From contig CAYWFX010000016.1 of the NCBI GenBank assembly GCA_964457945.1, positions 1 to 64,000 on the forward strand: a DNA stretch of 64,000 nucleotides, in the 5' to 3' direction. A model generated the notes under the pieces. That model saw only the letters and a list, made by a program, of their open reading frames with translations, was not told where the DNA came from and searched no databases. This stretch comes from PHAA01 sp964457945 (GTDB lineage Bacteria > Bacillota > Syntrophomonadia > Syntrophomonadales > Syntrophomonadaceae). Of this stretch, positions 50,002 through 58,923 are shown one piece after another (the stretch's first letter is position 1; each line of letters opens with the position of its first letter). A program made the position numbers and the translations under genes.

Positions 50002-52158
50002 ATGAAGAGAAGAATAATTATTTTTTCACTTAATGCTCTAATAATTACAGTAAGTATAGCTGTGCTGTTTATCCTGACAGGACCAGTTCTATATTGGCGG
50101 CATCAGAGTCCTACATTATTCAATGCCAGGATTATTGACCAGATCATACTAGCCATAAACAGAACTCAAGCTACTAAGATTTATGCCCAAACCACGCCAA
50201 ATGGTTTTCAGATTATGGAGAACGGGCAATGGAATGATTTCTACATTAAAGGCGTAAATATTGGGGCAGCTCTGCCGGGTAAGTGGTTTACCGAGTTTCC
50301 AGAGGATGAAAAGATATACCTGAGCTGGTTGAATGGAATTGGACAAATGAATGCCAATTGTATAAGAATCTATACCCTGTTACCCCCGGCGTTCTATAAT
50401 GCTCTAGAAGAGTATAATCACAAGCATCCTCAAAATCCCCTATGGCTTTTGCAGGAGATTTGGCCGGAAGAAAACCCGGCTGGACAGGATTATTTAGAGC
50501 AGGTGTATATAGCATCCTACTTGCAGGAAATCAAATATGGGGTAGATGCAGTTCATGGACAGGCTAGCATAGAAAAAAGACCAGGAAGAGCTTATGGAAT
50601 ATACACCAGTGATGTTTCAAAATATGTTTTAGGATACTTGGTTGGCAGGGAATTGGAACCGGATGAGGTAATCAGCACCAACCAAAAGAACTATGGTTTT
50701 ACTTATAAAGGGAATTATTTGTCATCAGGACCAGGAGCCAGTCCCGCAGAAGCTTGGCTGGCAATGAATTGTGATTATGTTGCACAATATGAGGAACAGT
50801 ATTACCGCAGCCAGCATCCTGTAGCGATAGTTAGCTGGCCTACTCTGGATATCCAGGAGCATGATTCAGAATGGAATACCTCCGGGCAAAAATCTCTTGC
50901 ATTTAATGATAAGATTTCTATCGATATTAACAATATCAATCTCGAAGCTGGAATGAAGGCGGGGTTCTTTGGCGCCTATCATATATATCCCAATTATCCG
51001 GATTTTATGAATAATGAGAGCAAATATGACAGCTATCAAGATGCCAGCGGACGTTTAAGGTATGGGGGCTACTTGCAGGAGTTCATGGCAAGACACAGCA
51101 AATATCCAGCCTTGGTGGCTGAGTTTGGTCTGGCAACTGGTATGGGTGTTGCCCACATTAGCCCGGATGGCTTGAACCATGGAGGACTAACTGAAAAGCA
51201 ACAGGGAGATGGCATAATAAGAATGATGCAGGCTATCAAGAAAGAAGGTTATGCAGGAGCTTTGATTTTCGAGTGGTTGGATGAATGGGCTAAAAAAACC
51301 TGGACTACCGAACCCTATATGATTCCATATGAACGTCATAATATATGGCATAATGCTGTCGATCCTGAACAAAATTATGGCTTGCTGGCCATGGAACCGA
51401 AGCTCACTGAAGCTGAGCAGTATACCACTGGAGGCAATGGTGCCATAAAGAGTATTTCCCTAAATCATGACGCTGGTTTCCTTTACCTGGATCTTACTTT
51501 CGTTAAAATACCTGATTTAACGAAAGAAAAACTGCTAATTGGTTTGGATACCTATGATCGCAGCAAAGGCGAGTTCATGTTTAGTTCTGAAATTAATGTT
51601 GCCGCACCCAGTGGGTTAGAATTTCTTTTAGATTTTAGTGATACACAGAATGCCAGACTGCTGGTACATCCTGGTTATAATACAGCTAATTATAAATTTT
51701 CATCCTTTCCAAGTACTAATGGTCTATTTGAAGAGATCAGACCCATGATAAACAATACCAGTATTGATAAAAACGGACGTGTAATTGCTGCACTTTTTGA
51801 AAATGCCAGTCAGCTCAATAATGGCGATTTTACTGCCAATTCTTATAAGCACTGGTATTGGGAAGATAAAACTCTACATATTCGTATACCCTGGGCTAGA
51901 TTGAATTTTAGTGATCCAACCAGTCTTATGGTTATTGATGATAGCACCCATGTAGGGGAACTAAGCCGAGATAAACTGAGGACCATAAAAACCGAAGGAA
52001 TATTGGTTTCTGCACTATATTATGATGCTTTCAATCAACAAAAAATCGATCTGCTTAGCTCAGCTGCTTATAAGTGGGAACAATGGGATGTGCCAGTATA
52101 TTCGGAGAGGTTAAAAGAGAGTTATTTCATCATTCAAGAATATTTTAAGAATATTTAG
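50002..52158 (+). CDS. membrane-anchored glycoside hydrolase-like protein
   Basis: 718 residues from the ATG at 50002, one base after the synthase stop, with gaggtggaaagc upstream. A signal anchor (~8-30, LNALIITVSIAVLFILTGPVL) tethers it outside. Residues ~60-480 have a TIM-barrel hydrolase pattern: FYIKGVNIGAALPGKW, NCIRIYTLLPPAFYNAL, VAEFGLATGMGVAH (Glu candidate) and GALIFEWLDEWAKKTW (second Glu candidate). The last ~230 residues are a beta-sandwich. It resembles GH2/GH39-like proteins coupled to GT2 synthases and probably trims or processes the exported polymer. Specificity is unknown. Confidence 0.8.
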   Translation: MKRRIIIFSLNALIITVSIAVLFILTGPVLYWRHQSPTLFNARIIDQIILAINRTQATKIYAQTTPNGFQIMENGQWNDFYIKGVNIGAALPGKWFTEFPEDEKIYLSWLNGIGQMNANCIRIYTLLPPAFYNALEEYNHKHPQNPLWLLQEIWPEENPAGQDYLEQVYIASYLQEIKYGVDAVHGQASIEKRPGRAYGIYTSDVSKYVLGYLVGRELEPDEVISTNQKNYGFTYKGNYLSSGPGASPAEAWLAMNCDYVAQYEEQYYRSQHPVAIVSWPTLDIQEHDSEWNTSGQKSLAFNDKISIDINNINLEAGMKAGFFGAYHIYPNYPDFMNNESKYDSYQDASGRLRYGGYLQEFMARHSKYPALVAEFGLATGMGVAHISPDGLNHGGLTEKQQGDGIIRMMQAIKKEGYAGALIFEWLDEWAKKTWTTEPYMIPYERHNIWHNAVDPEQNYGLLAMEPKLTEAEQYTTGGNGAIKSISLNHDAGFLYLDLTFVKIPDLTKEKLLIGLDTYDRSKGEFMFSSEINVAAPSGLEFLLDFSDTQNARLLVHPGYNTANYKFSSFPSTNGLFEEIRPMINNTSIDKNGRVIAALFENASQLNNGDFTANSYKHWYWEDKTLHIRIPWARLNFSDPTSLMVIDDSTHVGELSRDKLRTIKTEGILVSALYYDAFNQQKIDLLSSAAYKWEQWDVPVYSERLKESYFIIQEYFKNI

Positions 52159-52258
52159 CGATAAACCTGAAAAATCCTTGCGCTTAACTGAAAACGCAGA
52201 AAAAATCCAATAAATTGCACAAATGAACTCGGAGTTTAGAATCCAGGTTCATCACTAG

Positions 52259-52294
52259 AAACTGCAGGTATATGATGCTTTCTGCAGTTTTTTT
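52259..52294 (+). terminator. intrinsic terminator of polysaccharide operon
   Basis: AAACTGCAG ... CTGCAGTTTTTTT with a 13-base loop, ~100 bases after the glycosidase stop. Confidence 0.85.
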
Positions 52295-52648
52295 ATACGC
52301 GAAAAGAGGGTGAGTTTGGTTAATTTATATTTTGTTAGTAATTATCTTTAGCACAATCATTTTTCCTCTATATGATGTCCAGTTACAGGGAGTCATTGAT
52401 AGATATAACTTAAAGTTATTGGACGAATAACAGTGATATAGTTAAAATAGTTATATATTTATTTGCAGCGGAGGAGTTGGGAGGGATGAGAGCCTTCCAA
52501 GCAGGTAATGAGCTGAGGAAATGGTGGGTAGGTGAAACTGTTCAAGATAATCCTGGAGTTGCTACCTAAGTACTGGTGATAAATTTTCTATGGTGGATTT
52601 TTCGGGGGTGTCTTAATAAGGTGGTGATATTTGTTGGAGGGCTGTTAA
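52295..52648 (+). promoter_or_regulatory. long leader before the TVP38 cluster
   Basis: No ordinary gene. A 27-codon frame (ATG 52486, good gagttgggaggg site; MRAFQAGNELRKWWVGETVQ..) could be a leader peptide, or the G-rich block 52465-52580 could be a folded RNA. No known riboswitch consensus was matched. Ribosome binding sites ggtggtgat and ttggaggg precede the next gene. Confidence 0.35.
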
Positions 52649-53344
52649 ATGAAATGTTTAAGCAAAAAGAATATGATTACGGCAGCCTTTATTCTGATTC
52701 TTGGAATTATCTTTTACTTATCTAAAAAATCAGGAATGTTTGCAAACCCAACCGCAGAGGGATTAAAGGAATATATAGCTTCTTGCGGTGTCTTTGGACC
52801 TATTGTTTATATGACTATGTTTTCAGTAATACCAGCAGGTTCAGTTATTGCAATTGCAGGGGGAATGGCCTTTGGAATGTATTTTGGAACTTTGTATACC
52901 ATAATTGGGGCAATGATGGGTGCAACAGTTGCCTTCTACATATCCAGACTTCTGGGAAGGGGTACTGTTGAAAAGCTGGTTAAAGGTAAAATGCAAAAAT
53001 TTGAGGATGGAATAGAAAAGGGTGGTTTTCTACTAATTTTAATCTTAAGGCTTATTCCTATCATTCCTTTTAATGTAATAAGCTATGGGGCAGGACTTAC
53101 CAGGATTAAATATATCGACTATATGTTCGCTACAATGTTTGGAATTATTCCCGGAGTTGTGGTTTTTACAAACCTGGGGGATAAGGCTTTAGATGTAAGC
53201 TCCCCTGAATTTGTATTGGCTGTTGGCATACTGTCTTTGATGGTCATTGTATCTATCCTCTTAAAGAGGAGATTTTCCTTTGAAGAGTTGCAAGCTAAGG
53301 TTTTGCACAAGAAAGATGCAGATAGTAGAGTGAATTGGTACTAA
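52649..53344 (+). CDS. TVP38/TMEM64 (SNARE-associated, VTT) membrane protein
   Basis: 231 residues; ATG after ttggagggctg. Five or six membrane segments. The VTT/DedA-like core is YMTMFSVIPAGSVIAIAGGMAFG, ATVAFYISRLLGRGTVEKLV and RLIPIIPFNVISYGAGLTRIK. The family moves lipids or related molecules; here the cargo is unknown. It opens a collinear cluster whose last gene (60002) encodes a second member. Confidence 0.9.
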   Translation: MKCLSKKNMITAAFILILGIIFYLSKKSGMFANPTAEGLKEYIASCGVFGPIVYMTMFSVIPAGSVIAIAGGMAFGMYFGTLYTIIGAMMGATVAFYISRLLGRGTVEKLVKGKMQKFEDGIEKGGFLLILILRLIPIIPFNVISYGAGLTRIKYIDYMFATMFGIIPGVVVFTNLGDKALDVSSPEFVLAVGILSLMVIVSILLKRRFSFEELQAKVLHKKDADSRVNWY

Positions 53345-53422
53345 AAGTCTATAAAAAACGGCTTAATAAGAAGATGTTACATAAAAATATTAATGATTAT
53401 AAATTAATGGAGGGGCGAAAAG

Positions 53423-54106
53423 ATGAAAAAGGTATTATCCATTGTTTTAACACTTCTAGTTATTATGACATTCGCAGCAGGATGTGGTTCAAAATCAAGT
53501 ACTCCAAGTACTCCAACAACAGATACAAAAACCTCATTGGGTGAACTTTCAGACACTAAGACCATGGTAGTGAATAAGGACAAGAAGGAAATTCAAATGC
53601 TGGCCCAAGTAAATGGCAAATACTTAACCGAAACAACCCGACATGGCGTAGTATTTAAGGATGGCACGAACGGTGAAAAGTCGGTTTTAAGAGGATTTGC
53701 TAATCAGAATGATTTCTATAATGCTCTTGTAGAAATAGGTGCCAAGCCAGGCAACAATATTTCGTTAGCTGATATGAAGCTAATCGAAAAGAGCGTGGAA
53801 GGTTCGAAACTAAATGTATTTGTTACCTGGGCTGGACTTGGAAAAGAAATACCCTTCAGTGATATATTAAAGGCAACTGAGAAAAGACCTATGGATATTA
53901 GATTTGGTGGAAACCTGGAGAATGCAACGAACCTGAAAACCGGTTGTATTTTATGCCTGGATAGTTGTGCAGTTGGGATAACAAGTGACGCTGCGTTTAA
54001 AGCCAATGAACTGGATGGAAAAAAACAAGTTAAAATCACCGGTAACGCAGAGGTTCTTCCCAAGGATGGAACTAAGGTTGCAGTAATATTCAGACTTGCA
54101 CAGTAG
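53423..54106 (+). CDS. YdjY-domain lipoprotein
   Basis: 227 residues; ATG after tggaggggc. A lipobox FAAGC (lipidated Cys about 21) follows a 20-residue signal, then a Ser/Thr/Pro linker (~24-40). The domain has MVVNKDKKEIQMLAQVNGKY, TTRHGVVFKDG, VFVTWAGLGKEIPFSDIL and TGCILCLDSCAVGITSDAA, which fit the YdjY-like family, with three Cys that could bind a metal. Located outside the membrane. A hairpin follows, so the next genes may have reduced or separate transcription. Confidence 0.75.
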   Translation: MKKVLSIVLTLLVIMTFAAGCGSKSSTPSTPTTDTKTSLGELSDTKTMVVNKDKKEIQMLAQVNGKYLTETTRHGVVFKDGTNGEKSVLRGFANQNDFYNALVEIGAKPGNNISLADMKLIEKSVEGSKLNVFVTWAGLGKEIPFSDILKATEKRPMDIRFGGNLENATNLKTGCILCLDSCAVGITSDAAFKANELDGKKQVKITGNAEVLPKDGTKVAVIFRLAQ

Positions 54107-54108
54107 TT

Positions 54109-54152
54109 AAAAATAGCAGGTACAGGATGTTTCTTGTACCTGTTTATTTTCT
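54109..54152 (+). terminator. weak terminator or attenuator hairpin
   Basis: AAAATAGCAGGTACA-ggatgtttct-TGTACCTGTTTATTTT, eight-base perfect stem flanked by A and T tracts, located between the YdjY lipoprotein and the next gene. Confidence 0.7.
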
Positions 54153-54163
54153 GGAGGAATTTC

Positions 54164-54550
54164 GTGAGATATTTTGTTTTAATTTATAATGGATTTATTT
54201 GGGGTCTATTAGTTGCCGTTATGGCCACTAACAACTTTTGGCTCGACATGAGAATCAGTGATGGTCTTATTATTCCGGTGGTAATATTGATTGCTATAAT
54301 TATTGGTTTAATTACTAAAAACAAACTGATTATGACGGCAAGATTTACTCTAGTAAATTTCATTTTATGCTTCATTCTGGCTTTTTCAGTTTTGGGAACA
54401 AAAAGACTGGCTGTTGTACCTGCATCCATAATGAGAGAAACCATAAAAATGACAAGCATCAGCTTTTCAGTTATTAACTGGGTTTTAATAATATCCTTAA
54501 TTTTAAGTCTAATTGTTATCTGGGTATGGAGACCAAAGAGCAAGTATTAA
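54164..54550 (+). CDS. four-helix membrane protein, uncharacterised
   Basis: 128 residues from GTG 54164, with ctggagga upstream. Four hydrophobic segments (VLIYNGFIWGLLVAVMATNN, LIIPVVILIAIIIGLITKN, FTLVNFILCFILAFSVLG, VINWVLIISLILSLIVIWVW) and almost no loops. No family recognised. Position between lipoprotein and ABC exporter suggests a membrane partner of the exporter. Confidence 0.65.
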   Translation: MRYFVLIYNGFIWGLLVAVMATNNFWLDMRISDGLIIPVVILIAIIIGLITKNKLIMTARFTLVNFILCFILAFSVLGTKRLAVVPASIMRETIKMTSISFSVINWVLIISLILSLIVIWVWRPKSKY

Positions 54551-54683
54551 GATTTTATAAATCTTATATGAGTACCAATAGTTCAAACAACCTTTTAATT
54601 TACATCGCAACTAAGACATTCAGCACTGAACCAAAGCAAAACCAGAATTGATTAATTATTAGGTTAAAATGGAGGTTTTTACT

Positions 54684-55883
54684 TTGTGGTACTTGGCTTG
54701 GCGAAATACCATAAGAAGACGAAGTCAGTCTATGTTAACGGTTATTATTACTGCTTTAACAATATTTACCTTTGTGACTGTTTTTTCTGTTTTCTTGATT
54801 ATGCAAGAGGGATTATCGCTCTCAAGTGAACGTTTAGGAGCGGATGTCATTGTCCTTCCCGACGAAGCCAAGGCAGATGCATATCAAACCTTATTTACAG
54901 CAAACCCTGCCAATATTTATATGCCTAAATACATAATTGAAAAGGTTTCTGAAATTGAAGGCATAGAAAAAGCAAGTCCTCAATTTTTTACTCAAACCCT
55001 TACAGGTGGATGTTGCAGTTATGGTGAAGAAATTCGCCTGGTGGGCTATGATGAAAAAACAGATTTTATCTTGAAACCATATTTTAATAAGCAGAGTTTT
55101 ACCAGATTAGAGGATGATCAAGTTATTTTAGGTGGCAAGGTTGAAGCTAAACTGGGTAACACAGTAGCACTATTAGGTAAGCCTTTTACAGTGGTGGGAA
55201 CACTGTATCCGACCGGAAGCGGAATGGATGGAACCATATATCTAAATATCGATGTCGCACGAAAATTAGCAAAAGATGTACCGGAACTACAGTATCTATG
55301 GAGTTATGCTGCACCGGAAGACCTTATTTCTTCTATTCTGATTAAAACCCAAAATGGTATCAATCCCAGTGATGTAGCTGCTAGTATAAACCAGTTTTGT
55401 GTTGGCGTGCAAGCTGTTGCAACCAGCGAAACCATTAAAAATGTGAGATTGCAAATGGGAACAATGAGTAAAGTTATCTTTGCATTATTTCTTTCTTCGC
55501 TTATTATTGCGGTTTTATCACTTGTAGGACGTTTTAATGCTCTGGCCAAAGAACGCAAAAAGGAAATCGGTCTCCTTAGAGCAATAGGAATACAGAAAAA
55601 TCAGGTATTTCAGCTTATCTTGAGCGAAGCATGGATTATGGCTTTTACTGGCGGACTGGTGGGAAGTGTAATGGGTTGTATCTGTATTATTCCAATTCTG
55701 GGGATATTGGAAAACACATTTACTTTACCATCTGGAATCTGGACATTTTCAACAGCTTTAAAAAGCGGAAGTTCTGGCATTTTACTAGCGGTACTATTAG
55801 GTTCTGTGGCAGCGATTTATCCTGCCTGGAAAAGTGCTGCTTTAGATCCTCAAGAAGCTATTACACAAGGAGCATTGGATTAA
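54684..55883 (+). CDS. FtsX/MacB-type ABC transporter permease
   Basis: 399 residues from TTG 54684 (ggaggtttttact upstream; the ATG at 54669 is the Shine-Dalgarno itself). Starts MWYLAWRNTIRRRSQSMLTV, the usual start of FtsX-like permeases. One N-terminal helix, a large extracellular MacB-type domain (~40-270) including GGCCSYGEEIRLVGYDEKTD, and three C-terminal helices with the FtsX signature KERKKEIGLLRAIGIQKNQVF. It pairs with the ATPase gene that begins two bases later. Confidence 0.92.
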   Translation: MWYLAWRNTIRRRSQSMLTVIITALTIFTFVTVFSVFLIMQEGLSLSSERLGADVIVLPDEAKADAYQTLFTANPANIYMPKYIIEKVSEIEGIEKASPQFFTQTLTGGCCSYGEEIRLVGYDEKTDFILKPYFNKQSFTRLEDDQVILGGKVEAKLGNTVALLGKPFTVVGTLYPTGSGMDGTIYLNIDVARKLAKDVPELQYLWSYAAPEDLISSILIKTQNGINPSDVAASINQFCVGVQAVATSETIKNVRLQMGTMSKVIFALFLSSLIIAVLSLVGRFNALAKERKKEIGLLRAIGIQKNQVFQLILSEAWIMAFTGGLVGSVMGCICIIPILGILENTFTLPSGIWTFSTALKSGSSGILLAVLLGSVAAIYPAWKSAALDPQEAITQGALD

Positions 55884-55884
55884 T

Positions 55885-56556
55885 ATGGAAATATGCAAAC
55901 TTGAAAACGTAACCAAAACCTACTTGATGGGTGAAGAGGTTTGTCCCCTGCAAAATGTTAGTCTAACCGTTAATTCAGGCGAATTTATTTCTATAGAGGG
56001 TCCTTCCGGAATAGGTAAGAGTACACTGCTTTATGTAATGGGTAGTTTACTAAAAACGGATGAAGGTAAGCTTTTCCTGGATAACCAAGATGTCAGCTTG
56101 CTGACCGATCGGCAGTTAACCACTTTGCGAGCAGAAAAGATAGGCTTTGTCTTTCAGGAAACCAACCTGATTCAAGCACTCACATTACAGGAAAATCTTG
56201 AGTTTGCAGGGTCTTTGGGTAAAAAAAGTAAAACTGATTCTCAAGGAATGGTAACTTTGCTGGAGCGGCTGGGACTAGCAGATCGGAAGGATTTTCTTCC
56301 TTATCAGCTTAGTGGCGGTCAGAGGAGGCGAGCTATGGTAGCCCGTGCGTTGATTAACAACCCTTCCCTTATCCTTGCTGATGAACCGACCAATGATCTT
56401 GATGACGTGTGGGCCAATCAAATTGTTCAGTTATTCGTGGAAGCTATTAAAAAGGGTTGTGCCGTTGTTATGGTTACTCATAACAATAAATGGGCAGCAG
56501 CAGCTACAATCAAATATAGGATGGAGCATGGAAAATTAGCTCAACTTGACAATTAA
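55885..56556 (+). CDS. ABC transporter ATPase (LolD/MacB type)
   Basis: 223 residues. Walker A GPSGIGKST, Q-loop VFQETNLIQALT, signature LSGGQRRRAMVARALINNP, Walker B LILADEPTNDLDD, switch His in VMVTHNNKW. The size and motifs are those of the MacB/LolD subfamily that works with FtsX-type permeases in mechanotransmission or export. It begins one base after the permease stop, so the two are coupled. Confidence 0.94.
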   Translation: MEICKLENVTKTYLMGEEVCPLQNVSLTVNSGEFISIEGPSGIGKSTLLYVMGSLLKTDEGKLFLDNQDVSLLTDRQLTTLRAEKIGFVFQETNLIQALTLQENLEFAGSLGKKSKTDSQGMVTLLERLGLADRKDFLPYQLSGGQRRRAMVARALINNPSLILADEPTNDLDDVWANQIVQLFVEAIKKGCAVVMVTHNNKWAAAATIKYRMEHGKLAQLDN

Positions 56557-56592
56557 CACTATGAAAATTCAATAATCACTGAGGAGGTAGAA

Positions 56593-57027
56593 ATGAAAAA
56601 GCACTTATCAAAGATTATTTTGGGGACGGAGCTGCTAGCTTCTTTGCTTGTTTTGGGTTCAGTCTTTATATGGGCTCCTGTTTGTGATGGATTGCTTGCT
56701 TTAGCAAACGGTAATATGGTGCATATGAAGTGTTTTTATACTGGTCAGGTTTCCATCGTATTGGCTATAATCTTACTGGTTACAGCTATCGCAGCATTCT
56801 TCTCCAAAACAGATCACAACAAGATTCAGTGGGTTATTATTATAATTGGAATTATGCTTATAGCAAATACATTCGAATCTATGATTGGAATAGGTATCTG
56901 TAAAAAAACTACCATGGCATGTAATACTACAGCGGTATGGCTTAGGGGCAGTGGTATTTTAGCCATTGTAAGCGGCCTTTGTGATGTCTTTGTTAATAGC
57001 AGTAAACCAAATAAACTTACTTTATAA
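56593..57027 (+). CDS. DUF4418 membrane protein
   Basis: 144 residues; ATG after tgaggaggt. Four membrane helices and conserved Cys/His: APVCDGLLALANGNMVHMKCF, GIGICKKTTMACNTTAVWL. This matches the DUF4418 family, which is often beside FtsX-type ABC exporters as here. The Cys and His suggest metal or heme binding, but the function is unknown. Confidence 0.85.
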   Translation: MKKHLSKIILGTELLASLLVLGSVFIWAPVCDGLLALANGNMVHMKCFYTGQVSIVLAIILLVTAIAAFFSKTDHNKIQWVIIIIGIMLIANTFESMIGIGICKKTTMACNTTAVWLRGSGILAIVSGLCDVFVNSSKPNKLTL

Positions 57028-57084
57028 TCATATTTTAAACCCAGCTTAACTTGCTATCTAATCAAATTAAGGGAGAAATGGCCC

Positions 57085-57549
57085 ATGTTAAAGTCCAAAG
57101 CTTCCCAAATTGCTCGGGAAGAGATGAAGTCTGGGAATAACTGCTGTCAGGCAATTCTAGTGGCAGCCAGTCAGGTATGGGAAATACCCCTGGGAGAAGA
57201 TATGTTGGCTGCTGCTGGTCTTTTCGGTGGAGGTATGGGCAGCGGTTGTACCTGCGGAGCACTTACGGGGATGGTAATGGCAGCCGGGATTATGGATAAA
57301 TACCATCCTCATCCTGCCGGCTCCAAACTGGCTCAGCAGCTGCATGACCAGTTTAAGCAGGAATTTGGATCAACTTGCTGCCGGGTTATCAAGAATAAGC
57401 GCTCAGCAATCCAAAAAATCGGTAATAAAGCCTGTGTGGATCTAACCAGTAAGACAGCAGAGATTCTGGTTACTGAGTGGGAGGGGGTTCTGAATGCGGA
57501 ATCAGCAGTATCAGTCCCTGGTATCGATCATTATTCCAACCTTAAATGA
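57085..57549 (+). CDS. C_GCAxxG_C_C family Cys protein
   Basis: 154 residues; ATG after taagggagaaatggccc. Matches the redox-active C_GCAxxG_C_C family: NNCCQAILVAASQVW, then GLFGGGMGSGCTCGALTGMV, and FGSTCCRVI. Its Cys pattern (CC, GCTCG, CC) implies a metal cluster or disulfide chemistry. These proteins are common in anaerobes and thought to be redox carriers or metal inserters. The end overlaps the next gene by 56 bases. Confidence 0.88.
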   Translation: MLKSKASQIAREEMKSGNNCCQAILVAASQVWEIPLGEDMLAAAGLFGGGMGSGCTCGALTGMVMAAGIMDKYHPHPAGSKLAQQLHDQFKQEFGSTCCRVIKNKRSAIQKIGNKACVDLTSKTAEILVTEWEGVLNAESAVSVPGIDHYSNLK

Positions 57550-58213
57550 GGAAAATAATATATCTTCGCTGTTAGATAGCTTAGTAGCGTTGGCAGGGGT
57601 GGAGATAATTGTATGTGATGGAGGCAGCTCTGATGCCACGGTGGAAATATGCCGCCATTTTCCGGTACGGGTATTAAGTTCCCAAGTGGGGCGGGGTATC
57701 CAGTTAAACGCCGGGGCAGAATGCGCGGGGGGAGAAATATTTCTTTTTTTACATGCTGACAGCAGGATTGAAAGTCGGGTATTGGATGAAATCCGGTATG
57801 CAGTAGCACAAGGTCATCCTTGGGGATGCTGTTCACTGAGGTTTAGTGAAAGAACTTTGCTTTTCCATACCATTGCCTCCCTTTCCAACTTCCGAGCCAG
57901 AATATTCAGCAGTTGTTATGGGGATCAGGGTATTTACTGTCAGCGGGAATTATTCTGGGAAAATGGAGGCTTTCCAGAGACTATATTTCTTGAAGACATG
58001 GGATTCTCCCACCAACTCCGCAGGCGACAGAGGGCGAGGATCGTAAAAGGTATGGTTGTAACTAGTACCAGGCGATTTCGGGAAGCAGGTATATGGAAGA
58101 CAATAGCTAAGAACCAGATGATTAAGATTTTATATGCTATAGGAATCAAGCCAGAGCGACTGTGGAAATGGTATAAGTCTGGCTTGCAGGAGATGATATG
58201 CGAACGGCAGTAG
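57494..58213 (+). CDS. family 2 glycosyltransferase, TIGR04283 (arsenosugar-cluster type)
   Basis: 239 residues; ATG after gggaggggg inside the preceding gene. The GT-A fold starts VSIIIPTLNEENNISSLLDSL, with VCDGGSSDATVEICRHF, QLNAGAECAGGEIFLFLHADS (DxS-type metal site) and YGDQGIYCQRELFWENGGFPE. This is the small TIGR04283 family, found next to TIGR04282 partners in arsenosugar-type and other clusters. The sugar donor is unknown. It overlaps the next gene by 16 bases. Confidence 0.88.
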   Translation: MRNQQYQSLVSIIIPTLNEENNISSLLDSLVALAGVEIIVCDGGSSDATVEICRHFPVRVLSSQVGRGIQLNAGAECAGGEIFLFLHADSRIESRVLDEIRYAVAQGHPWGCCSLRFSERTLLFHTIASLSNFRARIFSSCYGDQGIYCQRELFWENGGFPETIFLEDMGFSHQLRRRQRARIVKGMVVTSTRRFREAGIWKTIAKNQMIKILYAIGIKPERLWKWYKSGLQEMICERQ

Positions 58214-58920
58214 TTGTTATGAGTAAGATACCAAAGCCTGGTTTCACCAAAACCAGATTGAATTTGATTCTGTCCGAACAAGAGAGCGCGGATTTTCACC
58301 GTGCTTGCTTGTCGGATACCTGCCGCGCCATCAGAAAGAGCAGGCTGCCAGGATATATTTATTATGTAGAGCAGTATCCCCAGCCAGCGCAGGAGAGCTT
58401 TGGGGGGGATGATATTTGGGGCTTACATGAGGAGGAACAGAATTATTTCAAGATGTATCCCCAGGAGGGAGAAAGCTTGGGGGAACGTTTATATCATGCG
58501 GCTCAGGAAGTTCTAGCCCGCTACGAAGCGGTTTTGTTTCTGGGGAGCGATATGCCGGATATTACTCCGGAAATTATTTTAGAAGCACAGGCAAGAATGC
58601 TAGACAGTGAGATTGTGATTGGGCCGGCCCATGATGGGGGTTATTACCTATTGGGGCTAAAACAAGCCTCACCTGATATTTTTCAGGATATTCCCTGGGG
58701 GACTCCCCAGGTATTAGAGAAAACCCTGGAGATAATTAGAGAAAACAACCGCACTTATTATTTATTGAAATCACAATCAGATATAGATACCTGGGATGAT
58801 CTAGAAAGTTTTTACTGGGCAGGTAAGGCTGATGACAATTATTATTACCGGCGGTTAGCAGCTTACCAGATTTCAGTCAGACTGGTGGAAAAGTACGGTA
58901 AACAGAGGGAAGGAGTCTAA
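58198..58920 (+). CDS. TIGR04282 glycosyltransferase-like (DUF2064) protein
   Basis: 240 residues; ATG after caggagat. It begins AVVVMSKIPKPGFTKTRLN, a typical nucleotide-sugar-binding start of the DUF2064/TIGR04282 family. QEGESLGERLYHAAQEVLAR, VLFLGSDMPDITPEIILEA (metal-binding SDMPD) and GPAHDGGYYLLGLKQ follow. These usually sit beside TIGR04283, as here. Together the two transferases probably add a sugar or sugar-like group to one precursor. Confidence 0.88.
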   Translation: MRTAVVVMSKIPKPGFTKTRLNLILSEQESADFHRACLSDTCRAIRKSRLPGYIYYVEQYPQPAQESFGGDDIWGLHEEEQNYFKMYPQEGESLGERLYHAAQEVLARYEAVLFLGSDMPDITPEIILEAQARMLDSEIVIGPAHDGGYYLLGLKQASPDIFQDIPWGTPQVLEKTLEIIRENNRTYYLLKSQSDIDTWDDLESFYWAGKADDNYYYRRLAAYQISVRLVEKYGKQREGV

Positions 58921-58923
58921 AGG

